Shown here: in pieces, positions 1 through 7,181 of the stretch
Layout of the letters: every line of letters begins with the position of its first letter
How positions within the stretch are numbered: position 1 is the stretch's first letter
NCBI GenBank assembly: GCA_016190005.1
Contig: JACPRK010000091.1
Location: forward strand, 1 to 37,315
Direction of reading: 5' to 3'
Length of the DNA: 37,315 bases
Origin: Candidatus Wallbacteria bacterium
Lineage (GTDB): Bacteria; Muiribacteriota; UBA6191; JACPRK01
Notes under the pieces: model-generated
Seen by the model: only the letters and a program-made list of their open reading frames with translations
Database searches by the model: none
Told to the model about the DNA's origin: nothing
Program-made: the position numbers and the translations under genes

Positions 1-1
1 C

Positions 2-155
2 GTCAGGCCTCAGGCGTCAGGAGTCAGGCGTCAGGCGTCAGGCCTCAGGCGTCAGGAGTCAGGCGTCAGGCGTCAGGCCTCAGGCGTCAGGAGTCAGGCC
101 TCACCCCTCGATTCCCACCCCTCGATTCTCGATTCTCGATTCTCGGTTCTCCTCG
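2..155. repeat. Heptamer tandem array, two families in one register
   Basis: Twenty-two consecutive 7-nt units can be read without a phase break. Positions 2-99 hold 14 units of GTCAGGC, CTCAGGC and GTCAGGA; positions 100-155 continue in the same register with CTCACCC, CTCGATT and CTCGGTT units. In the first part the units recur in the order A B C A A, giving a 35-nt higher-order period. The array ends about 16 nt before the GTG of the next gene. It probably began before the window. Confidence 0.95.
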
Positions 156-170
156 TGGCAGAATGGAGAC

Positions 171-572
171 GTGCTCTACGTCGTTCTGACTTGCGTGGTC
201 GTCGCGGTGATCGTCTCGGCGGCGCTGAAGTATCGGCGCAGCGCTTCGAGGCTGCCGACGTTGCAGGCGATTCTCTACTTTCTTCGCCTGGGCGCGGAGT
301 TCGACATGCGCGAACCCGTCCGGGCGCGGGGAATTCTGGACGCCGTCCGGCGAGCTCGCAGCCCCGAGGAGCGGGCCAAGGCCGAGGAGATCCTGCGGGT
401 CGTCGTGGCCCAGGGCCCGCCGGCCCAGGTCCAGCCCGCTCTTGCCGTCGCCTGGGCGCTCGGCTTCGCCGATTTCGAGAGTCTCCTTGCGACTGCCATC
501 TCCCGCGAGTGTCTCACCCGCGCCGCCTGGGACGACGGCCTGGAGCTCCTTCAGGTACATCTGAAGGGGTGA
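171..572 (+). CDS. Small membrane-anchored hypothetical protein
   Basis: A 133-residue protein I do not recognise. Residues 2-18 form a hydrophobic helix followed by a basic stretch (KYRR), which suggests a single N-terminal membrane anchor with a cytoplasmic domain. The rest is predicted helical, rich in Ala, Arg and Glu, and ends in an amphipathic segment. The GTG start at 171 is chosen because it places the hydrophobic segment at the N-terminus; a GGAG lies at 165-168, rather close. An overlapping frame from 155 gives an arginine-rich low-complexity product that runs into repeats and looks spurious. The stop codon is followed at once, from base 573, by a heptamer array. It lies upstream of lexA, but the arrays separate it from the SOS genes. 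Confidence 0.6.
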   Translation: MLYVVLTCVVVAVIVSAALKYRRSASRLPTLQAILYFLRLGAEFDMREPVRARGILDAVRRARSPEERAKAEEILRVVVAQGPPAQVQPALAVAWALGFADFESLLATAISRECLTRAAWDDGLELLQVHLKG

Positions 573-656
573 GGGATCAGGCTTCAGGAGTCAGGCTTCA
601 GGGATCAGGCTTCAGGGATCAGGCTTCAGGAGTCAGGGATCAGACTTGAGGAGTGA
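573..656 (+). repeat. Purine-rich heptamer array after a stop codon
   Basis: Twelve 7-nt units of the forms GGGATCA, GGCTTCA and GGAGTCA, the last two degenerate. The first base follows the TGA of the upstream gene directly. From here to lexA (573-879) I see no gene: this array, a G-rich stretch around 657-725, a pyrimidine array at 776-831 and the lexA promoter. Confidence 0.93.
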
Positions 657-775
657 GGTGGGCAGGGGGGTGGCTCGAGAAGTCAGGCTCGAGGGGGGCG
701 GGGTCGGCGTGGGAGGGGGGGGGCACTCTTCGAGCCGTAGCTGGCCGAGCCTGCTGGCTACTGACTACTCCTCCT

Positions 776-831
776 CTTCCACCTTCCACCTTCCACCTTC
801 CACTTTCCACTTTCTACCTTCCCTCTTCTTC
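776..831 (+). repeat. Pyrimidine-rich heptamer array upstream of lexA
   Basis: Eight units of CTTCCAC and close variants (TTTCCAC, TTTCTAC, CTTCCCT), followed by a C-run to about 840. It lies directly upstream of the predicted lexA promoter and is the pyrimidine partner of the purine array at 573-656. Confidence 0.93.
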
Positions 832-842
832 CCCCCCCCTCC

Positions 843-871
843 TTGCGCGTGTGTATTTCGCGTGGTATATT
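843..871 (+). promoter_or_regulatory. Predicted sigma70-type promoter of lexA
   Basis: TTGCGC (843-848), a 17-nt spacer, then TATATT (866-871). Only 8 nt separate the -10 hexamer from the lexA ATG at 880, so transcription would start at or next to the start codon and the mRNA would be leaderless or nearly so. No E. coli-type (CTGT-N8-ACAG) or Gram-positive-type (GAAC-N4-GTTC) LexA box is visible here, so the operator is unknown. Confidence 0.6.
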
Positions 872-879
872 CCCATGCG

Positions 880-1479
880 ATGACGCTCAATCTGTCCGAG
901 AAACAGTTGAAGGTCCTGGAGCGGTTGCGGCAGTTTGCGCGTGAGCGCGGGTACATGCCGAGCTTGCGGGAGCTGGCGCAGGAGCTGGGGATCACGTATG
1001 CGACGGTCCGGCAGCACCTGGACGCCTTGAAGCGAAAGGGGTTCCTGGCCAGCGACGGGCAGGCGCACGGGTTGTCGTTGTTGCGGGAGAAGCTGGGCTC
1101 CGAAGCGGGTGTGGAAGTGCCGGTGATCGGGACCATTGCAGCGGGCCGGCCGATCGAGGCTCTGGAGGCGGTCGAGAGACCGATCGTGGTCTCGGCGCAG
1201 ATGGCCCGTGGCGAGGCCTACGCCCTGCGGGTGAGGGGCGACTCGATGGTGGACGATCACATCCTGGACGGGGACTACGTGATCGTGGAGCCTGCCTCGA
1301 CGGTCGACGACGGTGCCATCGCCGTGGCCCTGCTGGAAGACGGCACGGCCACGCTCAAGCGCGTTTATCGCGAGAAGGGCCGCATCCGGCTCCAGCCGGC
1401 CAATCCGGCGATGTCTCCCCTCTACGTGAAGAAGCTGCGCATCCAGGGTCGCGTTCGAGGTGTGTTGCGATGCACCTGA
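880..1479 (+). CDS. lexA: LexA SOS transcriptional repressor
   Basis: LexA represses SOS genes and cleaves itself when RecA filaments form on damaged DNA. The 199-residue product has the usual length. Residues 1-65 form the winged-helix DNA-binding domain (MPSLRELAQELGITYATVRQ region). The Ala-Gly cleavage site is A88-G89 (TIAAGRP). The catalytic dyad is S122 (RGDSMVD) and K160 (TATLKRV). ATG 880 is chosen because it gives the family N-terminus; there is no Shine-Dalgarno sequence, which fits the near-leaderless promoter just upstream. An open frame extends to 646 but runs through heptamer and pyrimidine repeats and is not part of LexA. It is followed after 37 nt by imuA, consistent with the known lexA-imuA-imuB-dnaE2 SOS cassettes. 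Confidence 0.97.
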   Translation: MTLNLSEKQLKVLERLRQFARERGYMPSLRELAQELGITYATVRQHLDALKRKGFLASDGQAHGLSLLREKLGSEAGVEVPVIGTIAAGRPIEALEAVERPIVVSAQMARGEAYALRVRGDSMVDDHILDGDYVIVEPASTVDDGAIAVALLEDGTATLKRVYREKGRIRLQPANPAMSPLYVKKLRIQGRVRGVLRCT

Positions 1480-1516
1480 AGCTGCGCACCGCTTTCCTGT
1501 GTCGTCTCCAGCCCCC

Positions 1517-2140
1517 ATGCATTCCGCGCTGCAACATCTCCAGAATGTGCTCGCCGAGCGATTCCCCGAGGCGTCTCGGAGAGTCGCGTCCGCGGGGGTG
1601 TTGCCGACGGGAATGGCGGAGGTCGACGCCCGCTTGCCCGGGGGCGGCTTGCCGAAGGGGTGTCTCGTCGAGCTCGGAGGAGGGCTTTCGTCAGGCAAGG
1701 GGACCGTGATCGACCGGCTGGTGGCGTCGCTGACGCTGGCGGCCGGCTGGGTCGGGTATGTCGATCTGCCGGCGACGCTCTATCCGCCGTCACTGGCCTC
1801 TGCCGGAGCCCGGCTGGATCGGCTGCTGATTGTCCGGCCGAGCGCGCTGCCCCAGGCGCTCTGGGCGTGCGAGCTGCTGGTCCGCTGCCGGGGATTCGAT
1901 CTGGTGGTCTTCGATCTCACGATCGCTCCGTCACCGGTGCTGGCCCCCGCTCCTCTGCACCGGCTGGCCCGGGTCGCCGAGCAAGGACAGGCCGTCGTCC
2001 TCTTCGTGACGCAGTCCAGCCGCGAGCTCGATCGCCGGCCTCTCCCGCCCGGCGTCACCGCGCTGCGTCTGGCCGTGACGCGCTCCCGCTGTGGCCTGGA
2101 TGTGAATGTCGTGAGGAGGAGAGCAGGGAGTAGGGAGTAG
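1517..2140 (+). CDS. imuA: ImuA, RecA-like translesion mutasome protein
   Basis: A RecA/SulA-related protein, 207 residues. In known systems ImuA acts with ImuB and DnaE2 in damage-induced mutagenesis. Residues 54-63 (GGGLSSGKGT) resemble a Walker A loop, and the N-terminal PTGMAEVDARLPGGGLPKG region is the typical RecA-like entry. A later hydrophobic strand ending in Asp (LVVFDL) may be Walker B. I chose ATG 1517; an in-frame GTG at 1460 overlapping lexA is possible. The last codons and the TAG stop lie inside a heptamer array starting at 2121, so the C-terminal AGSRE is encoded by repeat DNA. Placement between lexA and imuB supports the call, since ImuA sequences diverge widely. Confidence 0.86.
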   Translation: MHSALQHLQNVLAERFPEASRRVASAGVLPTGMAEVDARLPGGGLPKGCLVELGGGLSSGKGTVIDRLVASLTLAAGWVGYVDLPATLYPPSLASAGARLDRLLIVRPSALPQALWACELLVRCRGFDLVVFDLTIAPSPVLAPAPLHRLARVAEQGQAVVLFVTQSSRELDRRPLPPGVTALRLAVTRSRCGLDVNVVRRRAGSRE

Positions 2141-2200
2141 CGAGTAGCGAGTAGTGAGTAGTGAGTAGTGAGTAGTGAGTAGGAGAATCGAGAATCGAGA
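2121..2200 (+). repeat. Purine-rich heptamer array covering the imuA stop
   Basis: Nine units of GAGCAGG/GAGTAGG/GAGTAGC/GAGTAGT (2121-2183) are followed in the same 7-nt register by two AGAATCG units and a degenerate one. The imuA stop (TAG, 2138-2140) is within the third unit. Confidence 0.95.
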
Positions 2201-2239
2201 AGGGGGCACGTCTTCGGGACACGCTCGCATCCTGCATCC

Positions 2240-2316
2240 CTTCCATCTTCCACCTTCTATCTTCCACCTTCTACCTTCCACCTTCTATCTTCCACCTTCC
2301 ATCTCCCCCCTTCCCC
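2240..2316 (+). repeat. Pyrimidine-rich heptamer array abutting the imuB start
   Basis: Eleven units of CTTCCAC, CTTCTAT, CTTCCAT and CTTCTAC, the last two C-rich (CTCCCCC, CTTCCCC). The array ends one base before the imuB ATG at 2318. It leaves no room for a Shine-Dalgarno sequence. Confidence 0.95.
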
Positions 2317-2317
2317 C

Positions 2318-3889
2318 ATGCTCTGCATCACCATCGAAGACTTCCTGGTCGCGGTCCATGCGCGCGAACGGCCCGAGCTGCGGGGCGTGCCGGTCGCGGT
2401 CGTGGAGCCAGAGGGGCGGCGCGTGGTGCTGCAGGTCAGCAGGGAAGCGGCCAGGCTCGGTGTTCTGGTCGGGATGACGCAGGTCCAGGCGCGTGGCGTC
2501 AGCTCGGAGCTGGTCTGTCTGGATGCCGCCCCCGCCCTTTACGAGCAGGCGATTGACGCACTCATGACGCGCTTGTCGCAGGTGGGGCCGCGACTGGAGC
2601 GGGCCGGACCCGGGCTCGTCTACATGGAGACCCGAGGACTGGGGAAGATCTACGGAAAGATGGAGGTGCTGGTCGAAAGGGTGCTGGAGGTGACGCGCTC
2701 CGAGGGGTATGCGTCAACGCGCGTCGGAGTGGGCAGGACGAAGCTGATCGCCCGGCTGGCGGCGCTCCAGGGAGGCGGTATCGTCGCAGTGGCTGCGGAG
2801 AAGACGTTCCTGGGGGCGCTTCCGGTGAATGTGCTCGAGCCCGATGAGGGTCTTCGAGAGCAGCTCTTCCTGCTGGGAATCCACACGTTGGGGCAGCTCG
2901 CCGGGCTGGAGCCGGGCGCCGTGGAGTCGCGTTACGGCCCGGATGGCGCGCGGCTGCACCGGATGGCGCGCGGGTTCGAGGACGACGTGTTCCGGCCCTG
3001 GATGCCTGTGACCGAGTGGAGCGAGCGAGTCGATTGCGAGCTCCCGGTCTCCGAGGTCGAGCGGCTGGTGTTCCTGCTGGCGGTGCCGCTGGAGAGGCTG
3101 CTCGAGAGGCTCTCCGGGGAGGGGCTGGCGTGCCGGGCGCTGTCGGTAGAGTTGCACGTGGAGGACCGAGGAGTGGACGAGCGGCAGCTGGCGCTGGCGG
3201 TGCCCTCCGGCGCAGCGCCGGCCCAGGCGGCGCGGACGTTCCTGGAGCTCTTGCGCCTGGAAGTGGCGCGCGCCGGCCTGGCGGGCCCCGTGACGCGCGT
3301 CGAGCTCTCCGTGCGGGCGGCGGCGGCGCCACACGCCGGGCAGGGGCGTCTCTTCGGCAGGCCCCCCGTCAGCGCCGCGGCCATCGCCCAGGTGGCGGCC
3401 AAGCTCTCCGCACGGCTGGGCGACGCGGCCGTCTTCAGCCCCGAGCTGGTCGATAGCTGGCGTCCCGAGGAGGCCTACCGGCGAGGTCCGTTGCGGCTGG
3501 AGGTGTCGGAGACAGGAGGCGAGGCGCGGGGCTCGAAGAAGAAAAAACGGGTAGCGAGACGCGAACAGCTGGGCGGCAGCGAGTCGTGCGTCTCCCAGCT
3601 CGACCCCCGATTCTCCCCGCCGGGCCTGCGCGTGCTGCCCGAGCCGAGCGCGGCGCGCGTGACGCTGCGTTCGGGCCGCTGCGCCGGGGAGGAGCCCGGC
3701 GAGCTCGAATGGGCGGGCGCGTCACGGCGGGTCGTCGCCAGCTCGGGTCCCTGGTCCCGCGACGGCGAATGGTGGTCCGGCGGGTTCTCGCGCGACTACT
3801 TCGAGGTCGAGACCGCCGACGGCGCCCGCCTGTGGCTGTACCGGGACCGCGTCACGGGCGGCTGGTTCGTGCATGGCGTCTTCGAGTAA
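2318..3889 (+). CDS. imuB: ImuB, catalytically inactive Y-family polymerase-like protein
   Basis: ImuB is the hub of the ImuA-ImuB-DnaE2 mutasome: it binds the sliding clamp and recruits DnaE2. The 523-residue product has the Y-family fold, with palm and fingers in 1-230, HhH region near 180-215 and little finger to about 335. The acidic catalytic residues are missing: the N-terminal strand reads LCITIED where active enzymes have an Asp, and the usual D-E pair is replaced in VYMETRGLG (101-109). QGRLF (342-346) matches a beta-clamp-binding pentamer. The C-terminal part (470-523; GPWSRDGEWW, DRVTGGWFVHGVFE) is characteristic of ImuB. Residues about 400-435 are a Lys/Arg/Ser-rich linker whose DNA resembles degenerate heptamers. 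The ATG directly follows a pyrimidine array, with no Shine-Dalgarno sequence. dnaE2 starts 12 nt after the stop. Confidence 0.94.
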   Translation: MLCITIEDFLVAVHARERPELRGVPVAVVEPEGRRVVLQVSREAARLGVLVGMTQVQARGVSSELVCLDAAPALYEQAIDALMTRLSQVGPRLERAGPGLVYMETRGLGKIYGKMEVLVERVLEVTRSEGYASTRVGVGRTKLIARLAALQGGGIVAVAAEKTFLGALPVNVLEPDEGLREQLFLLGIHTLGQLAGLEPGAVESRYGPDGARLHRMARGFEDDVFRPWMPVTEWSERVDCELPVSEVERLVFLLAVPLERLLERLSGEGLACRALSVELHVEDRGVDERQLALAVPSGAAPAQAARTFLELLRLEVARAGLAGPVTRVELSVRAAAAPHAGQGRLFGRPPVSAAAIAQVAAKLSARLGDAAVFSPELVDSWRPEEAYRRGPLRLEVSETGGEARGSKKKKRVARREQLGGSESCVSQLDPRFSPPGLRVLPEPSAARVTLRSGRCAGEEPGELEWAGASRRVVASSGPWSRDGEWWSGGFSRDYFEVETADGARLWLYRDRVTGGWFVHGVFE

Positions 3890-3901
3890 CGGTCGTGAGA
3901 C

Positions 3902-6900
3902 ATGTACGTCGAGCTCCACAGCCACTCCTACTTCAGCTTCCTGCGCGGGGCGAGCTCCCCGGCGGAGCTGGTCCAGACTGCGGTCGAGCAGGGTCATGAC
4001 GCGCTGGCGCTCACCGATACGGCCGGCCTCTACGGCGCCGTGCAGTTCTATCGCGCCTGCCAGGAGCGCGGCCTGCGCGCGATCCTGGGCGCCGAGATCG
4101 CGCTCGACGAAGCCGACGCCGCACACCTGGTGCTGCTGGCCAGGGACGCCCAGGGCTACGCCAATCTTTCGACTCTCCTCTCCAGGGCCGCGCAGGCGCA
4201 TCCCAAGAACCAGGCGCGCGTCACCTGGGAGATGCTGGACGCACACTCGACGGGTCTTTTCTGTCTGAGCGGCTGCGTCCACGGCGCGCTGGCCGCCGCG
4301 CTGGCGCGCGGAGACGCAGAGCTGGCGGCGCGTCGCGCGTCGAGGCTGGCGGAGATCTTCGGGCGCGAGAGCTTCCACGTCGAGCTCTGGGACCATCGCC
4401 AGAAGAGCGAGGCCGCGCTCGCCGCCGCCCTGGCCGCTCTGGCCGCTCGCCTGGAGCTCCCCGTCGTCGCGACCGGCAATGTCCATTACGCCCGCGCTTC
4501 GGACCGCAAGCTCTGCGATGTTCTCTTCGCCATCCGCCACCACACGACGGTGGACGCCGCAGGCCGGCGGTTGCTTCCCAACGACGGCTTCGCGCTCGTG
4601 CCGCCCGGCGAGATGGAGCGCCGCTTCGCCCACCTGCCGAAGGCGATCGCCGCCACGCGCGCCATTGCCGACGCCTGCACGTTCGATCTGGCCAGCCTCT
4701 GCTTCCGGTTCCCGCCCTGCGAGCTGCCCGCCGGCCAGACCGCCGCCGGTTTCCTGCGCCAGCTGGCCGCCAAGGGCGCCGCCCGCCGCTACGCCTCGGC
4801 CGCTCCCGAGCTGCGGGAGCGCGCCATGCGCCAGATCGAGCACGAGCTCGCCATCATCGAGAAGCTCGACCTGGCGGGCTACTTCCTCATCGTCTGGGAC
4901 ATCGTCCGGTTGTGTCGCGAGAAGGAGATCCTCAGCCAGGGTCGGGGCAGCGCTGCCAACTCCGCCGTCTGCTACAGCCTGGGCATCACGGCGGTCGACC
5001 CCGTGCGGCTCGAGCTGCTCTTCGAGAGGTTCCTCTCGGAGGACCGCAGGGAGGCCCCTGACATCGACCTCGACATCGAGCACGAGAGGCGCGAGGAGGT
5101 GCTGCAGTACGTCTACGAACGCTACGGTCGCAACCACGCCGGAATGGTGGCCGAGGTCATCAGTTACCGCGGCCGCTCGGCCGTGCGCGACGTGGGAAAG
5201 GCCCTGGGCTTCTCGCCTGAGCAGCTCGAGGATGAGAATCGAGAATCGAGAATCGAGAATCGAGAAGACACCAGTGAGGCTCGGGGCTCGAACGGGGAGG
5301 GGGTAGCGGCGAGAGGAGAGAATCGAGGCTCGAGGAGCGAGAAGCGAAAGCCAGGGGATCAGAAGCGAGTTGCCTCTGACGAGAAGCTGTCCGGCGGCGC
5401 AGATTCTCGATTCTTCTCCCTCGATTCTCGATCCTCGAGAGTCCGCGAGCTCCGCGAGCTGTCGGAGCGCATCCAGGGATTTCCGCGCCACCTGGGCATT
5501 CACGTGGGCGGGATGATCATCACGGAAGCGCCGCTCTGCGAGATCGTGCCGATCGAGAACGCCACGATGCCGGGGCGGACCGTGATCCAGTGGGACAAGG
5601 ACGACGTCGCCGATTGCGGCCTGGTGAAGATCGACCTGCTGGGGCTCGGCATGCTGTCCCTCATCTCGCGGGCGATCCGGCTGCTGAAGGTGCATCACGG
5701 CGTGACGCTCGATCCGGCCCTGCTGACGTACGACGACCCGGCGGTCTACGACCTGCTCTGCGCGGCCGACACGGTCGGTGTCTTCCAGGTCGAATCGCGC
5801 GCGCAGATGGTGACGCTTCCACGGATGAAGCCGCGCTGCTTCTACGATCTCGTGGTCGAAGTGGCGCTCATCCGGCCGGGGCCGATCCAGGGCGACATGG
5901 TGCATCCCTACCTGCGGCGGCGCGCCGGCGAGGAGCCGGTCACCTACCCGCACGAGTGTCTGAGGCCGGCGCTGGAGCGCACGCTCGGCGTCCCGCTCTT
6001 CCAGGAGCAGGGCATGCGCGTGGCGATCGCCGCCGCCGGCTTCAGCGCCGCCGAGGCCGATGAGCTGAGGCGGGCGATGGGACACAAGCGCTCGCGCGAG
6101 CGGATGGCTGCGCTGGCCGGAAAGCTGATCGGCGGGATGGCGGCCAACGGGATCGCACTGGAGACCGCTCGCCGCATCTACAAGCAGCTCGAGGCGTTCT
6201 CGGACTACGGCTTTCCCGAGAGCCACGCGGCCTCGTTCGCCCTGCTGGTCTACGTGTCGGCGCACCTGAAGAAGTACTGGCCCGCCGAGTTTGCCTGCGC
6301 CATCCTCAACGCGCAGCCGATGGGCTTCTACTCGCCCGCGACGTTGCTGGAAGACGCCCGGCGCCATGGAGTGGTCGTGCGGCCCGTCGACTTGGCGCGC
6401 AGCTCCTGGGAGTGCACGCTGGAGCCCGCCGGTGCCGGGCAGACGGGCGCTTGCCACGCCGTGCGGCTGGGGCTGGCGCAGGTGAAGGGGCTGGGCGATG
6501 CAATGCGGCAACGCGTCGAGGCCGAGCTGGCGAAGGGTCGCTTCCGCGGCCTGGAGGATGTCGTGGAGCGGGCCGGATTCTCTGCGGCTGTCCTGCAGCG
6601 GCTGGCGTCGATCGGCGCGTTCCGTGGCTTCGGCCTCGAGAGGCGGGAGGCGCTCTGGCGGTTGCAGGAGGTGCTGGCACGGCCGGGCGGATTGCTGCGC
6701 GGGGCCATGCGCCCCGACGGCCGCTTCCCGCTGCCCGAGATGAACGCCTCCGAGGCGATGGTCGCCGATTACCGGGCGACGGGCGTGACCACCGGCCCGC
6801 ATCCGATGTGCTTCCTGCGGGCCGGCCTCGCGCGTCAGCGCGTGCTGACCGCGGCGCGCCTGGCCACGATCTCCGGCGGCCGCCGTGTCCGCGTGGCCGG

Positions 6901-7162
6901 CGTCGTGACGGCCCGGCAGCGTCCTCCGACCGCCAAGGGATTCCTCTTCATCACGCTCGAAGACGAGACGGGTTTTGCCAACATCGTCGCCAAGCCCTGG
7001 CTGGTCGAAAGGGAGGGGAGCGTGCTCTGCCGCGAGGCGCTGCTGGTTGTCGACGGCGTCCTCGAGGAGGAGCAGGGGGTCCGCAACATCATCGCCCGGC
7101 ACGCCGAGCCGCTCGAGTTCCCCCATCCCTCGGTGCGCTTCCAGTCGCGAGATTTTCGGTGA
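3902..7162 (+). CDS. dnaE2: DnaE2, error-prone DNA polymerase III alpha subunit
   Basis: DnaE2 carries out SOS-induced translesion synthesis with ImuA and ImuB. The 1086-residue product has an N-terminal PHP domain (LHSHSYFSFL, H6 and H8; the usual TDH is TDT, T40), then the C-family polymerase core. The catalytic aspartates are D387/D389 in PDIDLD and D578 in VKIDLLGLG. Fingers, HhH and a C-terminal OB-fold (near 930-1070; FITLEDETGFANIVAKPW) follow. Length fits DnaE2 rather than the longer replicative DnaE1. Residues about 444-513 differ from the family: a Glu/Arg/Ser-rich insert encoded by heptamer repeats (ENRESRI), between the conserved DVGKALGFSPEQLE and GFPRHLGIHVGG blocks. The insert is in frame and both flanks look intact, so the protein is probably functional. 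ATG 3902 gives the standard PHP start. Confidence 0.97.
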   Translation: MYVELHSHSYFSFLRGASSPAELVQTAVEQGHDALALTDTAGLYGAVQFYRACQERGLRAILGAEIALDEADAAHLVLLARDAQGYANLSTLLSRAAQAHPKNQARVTWEMLDAHSTGLFCLSGCVHGALAAALARGDAELAARRASRLAEIFGRESFHVELWDHRQKSEAALAAALAALAARLELPVVATGNVHYARASDRKLCDVLFAIRHHTTVDAAGRRLLPNDGFALVPPGEMERRFAHLPKAIAATRAIADACTFDLASLCFRFPPCELPAGQTAAGFLRQLAAKGAARRYASAAPELRERAMRQIEHELAIIEKLDLAGYFLIVWDIVRLCREKEILSQGRGSAANSAVCYSLGITAVDPVRLELLFERFLSEDRREAPDIDLDIEHERREEVLQYVYERYGRNHAGMVAEVISYRGRSAVRDVGKALGFSPEQLEDENRESRIENREDTSEARGSNGEGVAARGENRGSRSEKRKPGDQKRVASDEKLSGGADSRFFSLDSRSSRVRELRELSERIQGFPRHLGIHVGGMIITEAPLCEIVPIENATMPGRTVIQWDKDDVADCGLVKIDLLGLGMLSLISRAIRLLKVHHGVTLDPALLTYDDPAVYDLLCAADTVGVFQVESRAQMVTLPRMKPRCFYDLVVEVALIRPGPIQGDMVHPYLRRRAGEEPVTYPHECLRPALERTLGVPLFQEQGMRVAIAAAGFSAAEADELRRAMGHKRSRERMAALAGKLIGGMAANGIALETARRIYKQLEAFSDYGFPESHAASFALLVYVSAHLKKYWPAEFACAILNAQPMGFYSPATLLEDARRHGVVVRPVDLARSSWECTLEPAGAGQTGACHAVRLGLAQVKGLGDAMRQRVEAELAKGRFRGLEDVVERAGFSAAVLQRLASIGAFRGFGLERREALWRLQEVLARPGGLLRGAMRPDGRFPLPEMNASEAMVADYRATGVTTGPHPMCFLRAGLARQRVLTAARLATISGGRRVRVAGVVTARQRPPTAKGFLFITLEDETGFANIVAKPWLVEREGSVLCREALLVVDGVLEEEQGVRNIIARHAEPLEFPHPSVRFQSRDFR
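5234..5436 (+). repeat. Heptamer inverted-repeat element inside dnaE2
   Basis: Left arm 5234-5268: four GAGAATC units and a degenerate fifth. Right arm 5402-5436: GATTCTC, GATTCTT, CTCCCTC, GATTCTC, GATCCTC, the reverse complement family. The 133-nt spacer contains further degenerate heptamers. The whole element is translated in frame. Confidence 0.92.
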
Positions 7163-7181
7163 TTGAGCGGTGTCCCCACCT

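Noticed and set aside
1-155. CRISPR array
   Set aside because: Units are 7 nt and contiguous, with no unique spacers and no cas genes nearby.
155-649. Open frame of 164 codons overlapping the first gene
   Set aside because: Its product is Arg/Gly/Pro-rich and its C-terminus is pure heptamer translation. The 171-572 frame has a clean membrane helix and a sensible composition.
646-879. N-terminal extension of LexA
   Set aside because: The extension is translated G-rich and CTTCCAC repeats. LexA homology begins at ATG 880, next to a good promoter.
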